A stretch of 64,000 nucleotides of DNA from Prorocentrum cordatum (GCA_963575745.1 CAUYUJ010019113.1:22900-86899), one strand, 5' to 3'; counted from the first letter of the stretch, positions 21,984 through 32,352 are shown. Notes: generated by a model from the letters alone, not told the origin. Program-made: numbers and translations.

Positions 21984-22681
21984 ACAGTGCGCCCAAAAAC
22001 TTTGTGGTGGGGACTTGCTGCCAGGTTTGTTGCAAAGACTTTCACACCCCTGGGAGGCTCCACAAACATGTTTCCAGAGTTGGGCGTTGTCGTCGGGCCT
22101 GGTTTTTCTCGGGACTTTGTCTTGGGGATGAGACGGCTGTTGCTGCGAACATGCACGAGATTCGTGAGCAAGCCGCTGCGAATCGCAAATCTGGCAAGCA
22201 AGATCATCATGCGATCAAGCCCCCCAAGCGTTTCTTTGGACCCCCCATTGCTCTACCAGGACAGGGGCAGCAGCTACCACAGTTCGACGCGCCTGAAGAG
22301 GTGCCACCACCACCACCGCCGCCAGTGTTCAGCCCCTTGCGGGCACCGTGCAGGCCACATATGTACATCTTACATCTCTTCTCAGGTTATCGACGACAGG
22401 ACGACTTCCAGCACCAGGTGGAAGTGGCTTTAGCGCGGTTTCATGCTAATATCATAGTATTATCTATAGATGTTATCAACCACTCTGTTTGGGGTGACTT
22501 AACTAATGATAATTCAGTGTTAATGTGGATTCGTTTGGCCAAATCTGGACGAGTGGCTGGGGTCATGGAAGGCCCCCCCTGCGAAACTTGGTCGATTGCG
22601 CGTTTCAGGGAACCTGTTCAAGGAGCCCGTGGGCCCCGTGCGAGACCACCCAGACCTCTGAGGCTTGCATCCCAGCTGTGA
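21977..22681 (+). pseudogene. Pol part 6: second zinc finger and N-terminal half of a C5-methyltransferase-like domain
   Basis: In the 249-residue frame, C30-x2-C33-x12-H46-x6-C53 forms a C2HC finger about 20 residues after the previous one. A basic, Pro-rich linker (residues 85-140, with PPPPPPP) follows. From residue 144 the sequence reads MYILHLFSGYRR, then VLSIDV and VMEGPPCETWSIAR. LFSG resembles the AdoMet-binding motif I, and the GPPC Cys (C217) resembles the catalytic motif IV, of cytosine-C5 DNA methyltransferases. The frame meets TGA at 22679, where TGG would give a tryptophan, and the same frame stays open beyond it. Enzymatic activity is not demonstrated by motifs alone. Confidence 0.65.
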
Positions 22682-23506
22682 GGGCCCCCGTTTGTCTCTG
22701 AGCGTGAGTCTGATCAGCTCTCTCTGGGAAACAGACTGCTGCGAACCACACTTGAGTTCGCAGTGGTTTGCTGGAGGCTGCTCATTCCTGAAGCTGTGGA
22801 GCACCCAGCTGAGCCTTGGAGCCCCCCTGAGGCCCCGAGCTCTTGGCACTTGGAGCTCACCAAAGACCTTCTTCAACAACCGGGGGTGGAGAAGCACACT
22901 ATCCATCAATGTGCGTTTGGGCCCCCCTCGCGCAAACCTACGTGTCTCATGGGTGTGCATTTTGGAGCCCTACGGGATGCCCTACAGGCAAGGCCTCAAG
23001 GAGTCCTCTGTCACCATCCTACGGGGCACATCGCTCTCGAAGGTGTGGATCAGCAGGGGGTCTGGAACACCGCTCATGCTAAAGTTTACCCCAAAGGGCT
23101 ATGCGAGCTTCTTGGGAGGGCCTTTGTTCAGGAAGCATGGGTGAAGTTTCCCTGGTTATTTGATACCCCCCCACCGCCACTACCCACTCCTGCATCGACT
23201 GTGACGACACGACGGTTACGATTCAAACAACCACCACGACCCACAGCGCGGTTACATGCCGAGAAGCCGCGACAAGAAGGATGGAATACACAGTTTGTAC
23301 CTACAGATACGCAACATGTATGGACTTACGAAGACGAGTTATGGTTACGACAGCAATAGAATCTTGACGAAACGTGCGATGAGTGGTTACCACCGTCATT
23401 GCGCAGATACTACGTGCCATTGGACCCGTACATGGACACGAGAACGATTGGTATGGATTGCATGCGACAAAATATGCCGGACAGAGAGGATGCAGGGCAG
23501 AGCTAA
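22682..23506 (+). pseudogene. Pol part 7: C-terminal half of the methyltransferase-like domain and tail
   Basis: Same frame as part 6. LSLGNRLLRTT is followed by AVEHPAEPW (position of motif VI, ENV in classical enzymes), SSWHL, IHQCAFG and RKPT, then a C-x-H-x4-GH segment (VLCHHPTGH) and AHAKVYPKGLC. The order E-x-P, QC-x-FG, KPT matches C5-methyltransferase-like proteins of mobile elements as I know them. A Pro-rich linker (PPPPLPTP) and a charged tail end at TAG 23357. The frame then stays open to TAA at 23504 with acidic, tyrosine-containing sequence, so the TAG may be a nonsense mutation. DNA modification by this domain is inferred, and a decayed or non-catalytic fold is possible. Confidence 0.6.
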
Positions 23507-23865
23507 CTCTCATTCTTCTATATAGCCCTCCCCCTGCTCACCTGATGTCTCGCCTAACAGCAACTTTGTAAGCCTCTTGGGGGCCTCACGAGTACAGTGT
23601 ACGGACCAGAGGTAAGGTGAAGGGCTGGACTATGAAGGTGATGCCGTGCCCACCCAAGCGCCGCGAGTGTACACTCACTTTAAAAAGTAGTAGTAGTCCA
23701 GTGCTGTATACTATTGTATACCGCTCAACATTGTCAGTAGCTGACCCTCTGGGGGTGAAGTCGTCTCTTCCAGATTGTATTACTTATTTCCTTTATCCCT
23801 CTTAGAGTGTACGCCCACTTTAAAAGGCAGTAACCCATACTGCACTGCTTGATCGGGGAGGGAGA
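23507..23865 (+). other. 3' region of the retrotransposon with a 140-bp spaced duplication
   Basis: GAGTGTACACTCACTTTAAAA at 23665 (first 20 of these bases compared) recurs as GAGTGTACGCCCACTTTAAAA-like sequence at 23805. No poly-A tail is evident. The exact 3' boundary is not determinable from this window. Confidence 0.45.
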
Positions 23866-24094
23866 GGGTTGCAATGGGTGGGGATTTCCACGACTCATGG
23901 CTGCCAATCTCACCTGACCTGATAGACTCTGTACGGCCTGGTGCAGCTGTGTGGCTGCATAGAGCCGAGGTTTCACATTGTTGCTGCTGGCTGCTGGCTC
24001 TGCTGCCGCCGCCGCTCTCACCCCCCGTCTCCCTCTTTTTGCCGTCCACCCTCTGTGATCGGGCTTCCACTCTCTGCCCTAAAGCCGCGAACGA

Positions 24095-24236
24095 ACGAAC
24101 GAGGAGGAGGAGGAGGAGGAGGAGGAGGAGGAGGAGAAGGAAGACGAGGGAGGAGGAGGAGGAGGAGGAGGAGGAGGAGGAGGAGGAGGAGGAGGAGGAG
24201 GAGGGGGAGGGGGAGGGGGGAGGGGGGAGGGGGGGG
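24095..24236. repeat. (GGA)n and (GGGGGA)n tract
   Basis: Begins after a short ACGAACGA run. Purine-only for most of its length, grading into GGGGGAGGG. Confidence 0.9.
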
Positions 24237-24324
24237 GAATCTGCGGCACACGCACCTTTCGCTGTACGGGAGGGCGTGGCTGGCAGCGGCGAGGTGCGCC
24301 TACATTTTCGAGCGTCGAGCTTCG

Positions 24325-24329
<5 letters not shown>

Positions 24330-24355
<26 letters not shown>

Positions 24356-24356
24356 G
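24330..24356. repeat. (CTG)n microsatellite
   Basis: About eight CTG units. Confidence 0.85.
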
Positions 24357-24701
24357 CGCCGTCGACCACTCCTCCCCGCTAACGGCTCCGACAAATCATC
24401 CCTCTCCACCTCCTCCTTTCTCTTCTCTCCTTCCTCCCTCCCATTCCGCCTCCCCCCTCCAACGATACAGTCGAGGCTGATTGGAGAGGACACGCGAGAG
24501 GACACAAGACCCTTACGAGGGCCACACTGCCGTAGGAATGCAGAAATGCAGAAGGCATGGGTCGCCAAACACAGGACACAAGAGCACCCTTGAGTTGGCA
24601 GGGTCGACCTACCACTCCGCCTTGACTGTACCCACTCACCCAACCCAGAACCCCCTCCCCACCGCTCAAATAAGAAAACAGTATAACCAAGAGCATCCCG
24701 A

Positions 24702-24741
24702 CCTCCTCCTCCTCCTCCTCCTCCTCCTCCTCCTCCTCCCC
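24702..24741. repeat. (TCC)n microsatellite
   Basis: About 13 perfect TCC units. Confidence 0.9.
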
Positions 24742-25079
24742 ATCATCTCTATCACGCCAAGATCTGGAGTAGGGGCGAATCGAACCACAGTGTCACTGGC
24801 ATCAAGCATCGAACCAGAAGGACGGATGACAAGGACAACCGACACGGCCGAGACTGCCTGGCAGGGCAGCGCAGACGTCCGTGTTTTTTGTTTGTCCTCT
24901 GCACCTCCTCCCTGAGATGGACGGCCGGACAACATCTCTCAGACGTGCGGGCCGGGGAGCTCTCCGCCTCCTCCCTGGAAATATATGGTTTCTCGTCGCG
25001 GGCCGGGTCGCTTCTGATGGTCACAGGGCCCAAGTCGGACCTCGAGAGGCCCAAAGTCGAAGATACCGGCCGTCGTGTT

Positions 25080-25293
25080 TTGCTGCGGCGTGCGGGGGGG
25101 AGAGGGGGGGGAAAGTGAGAACTCGAAGGCCTTCTGAGAAGGCAGCGGGACTTCTCAGAAACCCTCGCGCCTTCTGAGAAGATCTCCGTGCCCTCGGGGG
25201 GATCAGAGCACTTTTCTCAGAGGGCCCGGGGACTCCCGAGCCTTGTCGGAAGGCCTTTTTCTTCTCACTTCCCACCTTCGCTCGTCGCCGTGT
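25080..25293. mobile_element. TIR element family D, copy 2
   Basis: The left G-rich end with AAGTGAGAACTCGAAGGCC and the right end GGCCTTTTTCTTCTCAC with TTCGCTCGTCGCCG pair with each other. CTTCTGAGAAGG motifs fill the interior. Homologous to 5015-5205 and 36081-36262. A family C element begins 15 bp downstream. Confidence 0.7.
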
Positions 25294-25308
25294 TCTGTTC
25301 TGCAAGAC

Positions 25309-25504
25309 TCGGGTCGGGCGAAAGGGGGGGATAGCAAAGGGGGGGTTTGAGAATCAGCTCACGTAGCTGATTTTCCCGGCGCCTCCCGGCGCCCGAGGCG
25401 ACTATGTATCGAGAAACGGGCCCCTTGGTGGGGCCGAAACTAGCTGCATGCAGCAAATTTCGTAACCCCCCCTTTCCCAATCCCCCCCTTTCGTCCGGCC
25501 CGAA
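25309..25504. mobile_element. TIR element family C, copy 1
   Basis: The left end GGGTCGGGCGAAAGGGGGGG and the right end CCCCCCCTTTCGTCCGGCCC are inverted. Inside are GAATCAGCTCACGT, GGCGCCTCCCGGCGCC and the perfect palindrome GCTGCATGCAGC. Close match to 41511-41697 over the full length. Confidence 0.75.
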
Positions 25505-25680
25505 AGACGTCCACCCGGCACCTGGAGCATCAGGTCGAGCAGGTGCAGGGCCTCGTGGATGTCCGCCTCGGCCGGGCGAGCGTCAGCAATTTTCCCGCCC
25601 GGCCGAGCAGCTCTCCAGTCGTCTGGTCGCTCGTCCCGCCTTTGCCCGTGCAGGAATCCTTGACCCAAGGACCCCAAGGA

Positions 25681-25830
25681 CACACAAATAAACACACACA
25701 CACACACAGATAACAGGATTCTCCATATGTTGCCATATTTTCTGGGGTTTCGTCTCCCCCCCAACTTCCCATATTTTCTGGGGAATCGTTGATTAATTGT
25801 GTCTGTGTGTTTTTCCTCTCCTGAACGATG
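25681..25830. mobile_element. Dispersed element family E, copy 1
   Basis: GGACACACAAATAAACAC, CCATATTTTCTGGGG twice, CAACTTCCCATATTT and GTGTCTGTGTGTTT in the same order as 36495-36648. AT-richer than its surroundings and non-coding. Confidence 0.6.
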
Positions 25831-27300
25831 CCAGATGTGATTGCTCATCACACGGTACAATCAACCCGCAGAGTAAGGATGCGCGGGTAAGGATGCGAGG
25901 GCCTCGGACGCCCATGCCGAGGCTCCTCGAGCGGGGCTGGCCATTGAAGGTGGTTGGGGTTGGGCCGAAGATGACCGAAGAGGCAAGAATGCAATGGTGC
26001 CCTTGGGGAGCCGGTCATCTGTAGACTAGAGTACCTAGGGCCAACATGGGTACATGAAAGTGTCTCGTGACCCACAGGCTAAGCATGTTCCAAAGGGCCC
26101 TTGCCAGATACTAGGAGCCTGAGATAGGACACGAAGCCCAATTTGATCCCAGCTGCGCCTAGATTCACGCGAGGGGCCCGACGAAAAGCCTAAGGCCGGA
26201 CACCCAAAGACTCTTCCGAAACCGAGGGGGAAAAATGAGAAACCTCTTCCTCCACACCACCTCAGCGCTCGAAGTCAAAACAGCTCCCGTGCCTTGGCAG
26301 ACCGCTTGGCGACAGCTCCCGCCTGCGCCTCCATCAAACTTGAAAAACTGGGCACTGGGAGCTACACTCTGCGCACGCAGCCCACTAAAGGTCGGTACAG
26401 GGGGCAGTAGCAAGGTTTACAACGAATCCCAGCGTGCGCACGTCTTCAATAATCGAACCGTGGGCGCGCATATCTGAAAACCTGGCGGCACGTTTGCCAT
26501 TCAATTGGCGATCACCGCTCAGACTACACGGCGCTCATGCTAATCAAGAACATGTATCAACCCAACGCACGGCATCCAAAATCACATAACACCGGTGATC
26601 ATGTGCACGCGGTTTTGTGGTGCACCACCCACTACAAGCGTCTTATGCGTAGCTGAACCAGGGCAATTTAGACGTCCATGCGCAATGTGATGACGCAAGT
26701 GCTTATGCTTTCGATGCGTCGTGCATCTGTTTATATGCATTTATGTATGTACATATATATAGTTGTGTATGTATTTAACATAGAGAGATGCTGCATATGA
26801 CTATGCTTGCCTCTGCCTGCATCGCAGACTAATCAAACAGCTGGCACCGCGACTATGTGCAATCAGCAATCTGATTTTTTGCACACCGTGCCCAAAGACT
26901 ACCACCCTTCCAGGGAAGGATGGGGAGCAGGAGCTGGAGCGCGAGAGAACTTTCTCAACGGGGCAGGCCAACTGGAGCAGAGCACCTAGCGCAGGGCGTC
27001 GGGCGAGAGAGGTAGGAAGCAATCGCACAGAGGGGGAGGGGAGGGCGACTTGTAGGCATAGGGTGTCGAGAAGACATTGTCGTTGGTCGAAGTAATCCAC
27101 GCCACACGAGACCAGGGATAAGTCTCGGGAGAATGGTTCCCCGAGGGTCTGCGCGGGCGGGAGACTCTGCGCGGGGTCCGCGGCACCTTCACGCTGGCGG
27201 TCTTCCGCTTGCGCAGCTCCAGCCCGCTGCGGAGGCACGCTTCCTTGTGCTCCTGGCCCACGCCCTGGCCCCCATGACCCAAACCAAAGAGGTGCTGGCC
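25831..27300. other. No feature recognised
   Basis: Mixed sequence with a TA-rich stretch near 26700-26780. No domain in any frame. Confidence 0.45.
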
Positions 27301-27307
27301 AATCGCC

Positions 27308-27513
27308 TCCCCCCTCCTCCTCCTCCTCTTCCTCCTCCTCCTGGTCCATCTGCGCCTCCTCCTTTTACTCCTCCTCCTCCTCCTCCTCCTCCTCCTCCTC
27401 CTCCTCATCATCATCATCATCATCATCATCGTCATCATCATCATCATCATCGTCATCATCATCATCATCATCATCAGCATCATCAGCATCATCATCATCA
27501 GTATCGGCAGCAT

Positions 27514-27544
<31 letters not shown>

Positions 27545-27556
27545 AGCAACATCATT
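27308..27556. repeat. (TCC)n followed by (CAT)n
   Basis: TCC units at about 27308-27405, then CAT units with CGT and CAG variants to about 27545, ending in CAG/CAA. The histidine- and methionine-rich frames are artefacts. Confidence 0.9.
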
Positions 27557-27837
27557 CTAGTCGACATCCTCATCCTGCATCCCTCCTTCCCGGCCCATCC
27601 GTATTTAACTCCTGCTCCGCTTCCCCCTCATACTCCGTCCCCTCCTTCTCCGCGTTCCTCGTTGTTCTCCTCAACGCTCGTCGAGCCGAGCGTGCTCCTC
27701 TTTCCTGGTTGCTCTTCCCATTCCTCTCTCTTCCTTTGCGTGCTCGGACGTTTAGGTATCGGTCTTCCTCCCCCATCTCTTCCTCCTCCGCCACTCGCCA
27801 CGACCTGTCACTTCAGTTTCCCTGGGCCCGAAAATTG

Positions 27838-27909
27838 CCCCCCCCCCCCCCCCCCCCCACACACACACCCACCCACCACCCCCACCCACCCACCCACCCA
27901 CCCACACGC

Positions 27910-27955
<46 letters not shown>

Positions 27956-28110
27956 GCGCGCGCACGCGCGCACACACACACACACCAAGAGTTGGGCTCT
28001 TGTTTCCCAACGCATCCCCCGCTCCCTGCCCTTATCCCTCGCCTCCTCCCTCCTCCTCCTCCTCCTCTTCCTCCTCCTCCTCCTCCTCCTCTTCCTCCTC
28101 CCCCCGCTGC
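27838..28110. repeat. C-run, (CCCA)n, (CA)n with CG, then (TCC)n
   Basis: A C-run at 27838-27859, CCCA and CCCACA blocks, an uninterrupted CA run near 27908-27952, CGCG/CACA, and TCC units at about 28040-28105. Confidence 0.9.
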
Positions 28111-29160
28111 CCTCATTCGCCTCCTTCTCCTCCTCCCCTCCTGCTGCACTGGTACCCTTGCCAACACCACCACTCCCCCCATTCCGCCACTGCTTCACCA
28201 GCCCCGCTCCATGAGCCCAACCGGCCCTCCTCGAGCAGCCCCGCCCGTACGTCCAACCCCCCCTGGCAGGGAGGCTGCGTCAGACCAGGCCCGCCATGCG
28301 GGCGCTGCGCGCCTCGTGCCCCTTGTCGCCCTGTGCGTCTTCGAGGTCGGGGGGCGTGCCCGCTCATTTTCATCTCACTGCTTGATGGCCGAATCCCTTG
28401 AACTCCTGTATCGCTCTTGCCCCTCCTGGGAGACCGCGCCACCCCGCGCCCCGCTGTGCGGGTGCCCTCGTGCTCAGCACGGACCACACACCTTCCGCTC
28501 CGCCCGGTCGCGCCAGAGCTGGTCAAGCGTCGGGAGAGGCCCTGCCAGACCGCGCCGCGGCGGCCCTCGGGATGCCCTGTTATCTAGACGCGGCCGTGCA
28601 CCTCCCGCTCCACCCGTCGCGCCAGGATCCCAGCATCCACTTGCCCCTCCAGCGAGGCCTGGCTCTCGGTCCTCCCCGAGGGCGCGGCCCGATTCGCACC
28701 TGCATGCGGGGAGCTCCGACAGCAAACACACGTGTTTCGTGTCGTTCGGCGCCTCATCCTAAGAGGTCGATCCTCCCTCAGTCCCACCGCAACCCGTCCA
28801 CTGACACCCTCACGAACACCGTCACCACTCCCACCACTGCTCCGCCACCGCCGCCACTGCTCCACGAGCTCAACTCCATGGTTCTGAGCCCTCGTAGTGC
28901 GCGCGACCCAACCAGAACCATCATCATGCCGGGAGCCCCGATGGCAAACTTGCTTTTCGCGACCCTGGGAAGCCTGGGGCAGGAGGGGGGGTGGAGAACC
29001 GGGAACTGGGGATGGGGCTCACCGTGTGCCTCGAGCAGAATGTGCGGGGCCAGCGGGGACTCCAAGCAGTAAGCTATGGTAACATGACTGCGTGAGCAGT
29101 GAGCTATGTGGACCGAGCTATGTGGTGTAAGCTACGTGATGCAACATACGTGGTACCAAC
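28111..29160. other. No feature recognised
   Basis: GC-rich, coding-like composition in several frames but no recognisable domain. Confidence 0.4.
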
Positions 29161-29162
29161 CT

Positions 29163-29316
29163 TAGGTCGGGCAGGTCCCCTACAGGCGGATTTTGCACCA
29201 AAAATTAAAAGTTGTCAACAATGCGTCAAAGTATATAAACCAAACATAAAACATCGTCCCCATACTAGTTTATAACTATTTTGGAATTTACCTCCTGTAG
29301 AGGGACACGCCCGATT
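29163..29316. mobile_element. TIR element family A, copy 2
   Basis: Left end AGGTCGGGCAGGTCCCC with CTACAGGCGGATTTT. Right end ACCTCCTGTAGAGGGAC with ACGCCCGATT. AT-rich middle as in the other copies. No clear target duplication. Confidence 0.7.
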
Positions 29317-29649
29317 TCATACAAGCCCGAGGCGGCCACGACCACGAGGCGGCCACGGGCGGCAACGTGGCGAAACCTCGCCGGACCCACCCAGCGCGCG
29401 ACGCGACCACGGGGCGCCGAGGGCGGCAACGTGGAAAAACCTCGCCACACCCGATCAACTCCGTGGAGCGAGGGATCTGAATTCCTAAGTGCAAGCGCTG
29501 TTTGGGGAACAGGAATTCGAAAAAAGGCGACGCCACCACCAACACCAGCGAGGAGGCGCAAGGGAGGGTCCAGCAGGTGGTGTGGTTTCCCCCCCCCCCC
29601 CCCTGGCTCGAGACATCCGCCATCCCCAGCTCGGGGAGGCATCGTTCGA

Positions 29650-29810
29650 GGAAGGAACAAAAAGCATAAACATAAACTTTCCACGATCCGCGCGGATTTC
29701 TTGGATTTGCGCTGGGGCCCCCTCCCTGGCGCGCGGAGCGCGCCAGGGTTGTCGCCGGAGGCGCCGCCAGGGGGATCCAGGAACTCCGCGTGAAGCGTCG
29801 GAAGTTTCCG
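29650..29810. mobile_element. Hairpin/TIR element family T, copy 1
   Basis: The left flank (CCGCGCGGATTTCTTGGAT) and right flank (GGATCCAGGAACTCCGCG) are imperfect inverted repeats. The centre is a perfect hairpin CCTGGCGCGC / GCGCGCCAGG with loop GGA. An inverted-orientation copy is at 61305-61450 and a fragment at 45748-45768. Confidence 0.65.
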
Positions 29811-30223
29811 TGCAGGAGCTTTGTCTTCGTCGAATCGAGGTCCCCCTCGCGCTGGAGGTGGCCCCCCTGGTGGTGGTGGCGGTGTCCGCCCGCTCGTCCT
29901 CTGAGCTAACCAGCCTCGCGCTTATCCCCATCCCTAAGATGGGCGAGCAAAACGCGAGGACTATCTTAGGGATAGGCCCTCAGAAGCTGAGGGAATCCTT
30001 AAGATCGGCATCGGGGTGAGGTGATGTCGAACATGGGGATAGGGATATGTTTCAAACTGGTAACGAGCGAAGGCTCGCGCGTGGTCCGAGCTCCGAAGGG
30101 CGCCCTCCCGCGGCCCGTGGAGGCGGGGCCCCTCCAGGAACTCGCGGGCCTCCTCCAGCGTCAGCTCCAGCCGGAAGCCCAGGCCGACCTTCCGGGGGGA
30201 GGCGCGGCGAGGCGCTGGAAGGC

Positions 30224-30330
30224 ACGAGGAGGAGGAGGGAGGAGGAGGAGGAGGCGGAGGAGGAGGGAGGAAGAGGGAGGGTGACGGGGGGAGAAGGGTG
30301 AAGAGGAGGAGGAGGAGGAGGAGGAGCGGG
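30224..30330. repeat. GGA-rich tract
   Basis: GGA runs with GAAGGGTG interruption. Confidence 0.8.
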
Positions 30331-30501
30331 GGCAGACAGAACGGATGGAGAGGGGCGAAAGTGGAGGCGTGAGGGCAAGGTCGTAGAAATTCGCATCCAA
30401 CTGACAAAATTACTATAACGCAGCGTCAATGAGGGGGATGGGGACTCGGGTGACAAGCCGAGGTACGCGGAACAGTTGATGGAATGTTGCCAACTTAAGG
30501 G

Positions 30502-30525
30502 AGAGAGAGAGAGAGAGAGAGAGCG
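30502..30525. repeat. (GA)n microsatellite
   Basis: About twelve perfect GA units. Confidence 0.9.
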
Positions 30526-30789
30526 GTACTTCCGGCCCAGGGCGATGCTGCTGCCAGAACACGCCAGGCATGCTGCGACACATCGGACAAAGCTGTACAG
30601 TAACGCGAACGATCTGCTCCTGGATGCACATTGATGCGTGCGCGAGAGACTGGCTGGCGCTCGGCCCGCCCAAGGCAGCCTGCTGCAACCGAGGGCTGCG
30701 CCAAAAAGCTCCACCGGCAAAACACGCAACATGCAATCCGCCGGCCCCCGTGGGGCTGCTCGGCGCCTTGACGTGCTCGCCCCTCCCCG

Positions 30790-31009
30790 GATTTGGACGC
30801 CCGAAATGGGTACGGAAAACATGGGTACAACGCCCAACAACAAATGTTGTCCCAAACCAACAGCGGCCGCTGTTGGGCAGGCGGCCTTCTGTCTCGAATG
30901 GACACAGGCCGCGGCGGCGTGGACAGCGAATCCTGTTCAAAATGAGCAGGAACTGCTGTTGGGCATTGTACCCACTCTTTCCGTGTCCATTTCGGGCGTC
31001 CAGACCAGA
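30790..31009. mobile_element. TIR element family B, copy 1
   Basis: The left end TTTGGACGCCCGAAATGGG and the right end CCATTTCGGGCGTCCAGA are inverted. Pairing continues through the CCCAACA / TGTTGGG region for about 50 bp. The 20-bp palindrome around GCGGCCGC lies inside. CCCCTCCCC flanks both sides (30781-30789 and 31010-31018), fitting a 9-bp target duplication. A second copy is at 61017-61233. Confidence 0.75.
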
Positions 31010-31089
31010 CCCCTCCCCTGGCAGCTCGGCCTGGCTGGTTTGGAGAGGGTGGGGTGTGGCCGTTTCCGCTGGATCAGGTTTCCGCAAGA

Positions 31090-32295
31090 GGATTCATGTC
31101 GTTCAGAAGTACCCCCCAGACGGCCTCAGACGGTTTCGACATGGCCCCCAGCGGCCCCACGGTGGTCAAGATGGCCCCACATGGCTTCCATACGCGCCAT
31201 GGTGGCCTGACGGCAGCCCGTGAAGCCACCCAAACACCCCCACAGGGCTCCCAGAGGACGCCCACGAGGGCCCTCGCAAACACAAATCTGCACAGATCGC
31301 ACCGACTCCAAAAAAACACGTGCATTTTTACAACGCGCACCGTCTTCCTCTTGTGTTCCGCGCCTCATGATTGCTCCAGTTGCCATGGATCGCCACAAAA
31401 AGGCCCAGGAACAGCCCCAAGACGGCCTGGCCCAAGTGGGCCCCCAGACAGCTCAAGAGGGCTCCGAAGTGGCTCAAGGCGCGCCCAAAACGGCCTCCGA
31501 GAGGCCCCTCAAACAGCCTGCGAGCGCGCTGGGCGGCTTCAGAGTGCACGAAGACGATCCGAGACGCCCCAAAGGAGGTCCCGCGATGCCTTACACAATC
31601 CCCTAGAAGCCATAAGATGCCGTCCAAGGGTCTTCAGCCAGCCTCCAGGAGCCCTAAAACGCCCGTGCTCCACGCAATCAAGACGCGAACCCTGCAAAGG
31701 ACCCAGGCAGGACCCGGGCGGCCTTCCCGACGCCTGCGGGCGCGCCCGGATGCCTCAAAAAGGATCCCATGTTGGCCATCTTGGACCCCTGTTGTGCTGT
31801 TTCGGGGCTGTTTTGGACTGCCTGGAAGCTCTTTCGGATACTTGTGGGGCGATTTTGCAGCCTCCCAGGCGGCTTCGGACGCCCAGAAGACCGCCGTCTT
31901 GGAGCGTCGGGGAGCCGAAAAGAGGATAACCCCAAAATTCACCAAAAACCAATGGAAAATCACAGATGTTTGCCTCTTGGGTCCTTCGTGGAAGTGCTCT
32001 TGGAGGCCTCTTGGGACGTTTCGGAGCGATCTTTGGGGGTATGACGGCTTCGTGGGCGTCGTCGTGGACCGTATTGGGGCTCTCTGGGTTCGTTTCGGGA
32101 GCGCACGGGAACGCCTGGAACCCGTCTGGGGCCGTCTTCGGGTGCTGGGAAGGCTTGGCGAAACGCCCTGCGAGGCCCGGGGAGCCGCTTCGAGGCCCGT
32201 CCCCAAGGTCCCAAAGCCCCAGATCCCGGGAGTCCAATTGTTTTGGGGGGGGGACAGGTTTTCCCCCGCCCGGGCTTATAAAACTATAAGAAGAG

Positions 32296-32336
<41 letters not shown>

Positions 32337-32352
32337 TAGATAGATAGATAGA
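31090..32352. repeat. Low-complexity domain with orientation switch, ending in family S block and (AT)n/(GATA)n
   Basis: From 31090 to about 31775 the units read CCCCAAGACGGCC. From about 31785 to 32210 they read GGCCxTCTTGGGG, the complementary orientation. The right half ends with GATCCCGGGAGTCCA, a G-run, CCCGGGCTTATAAA, AGAAGAGGAATA, then (AT)n at 32299-32334 and GATA units to 32352. Frames across it are Pro/Arg or Leu/Trp low complexity. Confidence 0.7.

Larger units (their letters stand above)
17750..23865 (+). mobile_element. LINE-like retrotransposon: RNase H, endonuclease, RT, zinc fingers, methyltransferase-like domain
   Basis: One pol-type coding region can be followed across about 5.75 kb in consistent domain order: type 1 RNase H, APE-type endonuclease, reverse transcriptase palm and thumb, a C2H2 and a C2HC finger, and a C-terminal domain with LFSG and GPPC motifs. 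Frame changes fall at homopolymers at 18730, 19101, 20642, 21322, 21413 and 21977. In-frame stops are TGA at 22679 and TAG at 23357. No LTR, gag or integrase is visible. The 5' end abuts a family A end fragment and may be truncated. The 3' region holds a 140-bp spaced duplication. EN plus RT without LTRs fits target-primed reverse transcription. The nearest family is probably a dinoflagellate LINE group, judged from motifs only. Confidence 0.85.

Noticed and set aside
24765-24795. B-box-like GGTTCGATTCG on the minus strand
   Set aside because: No matching T stem, A box or cloverleaf around it.
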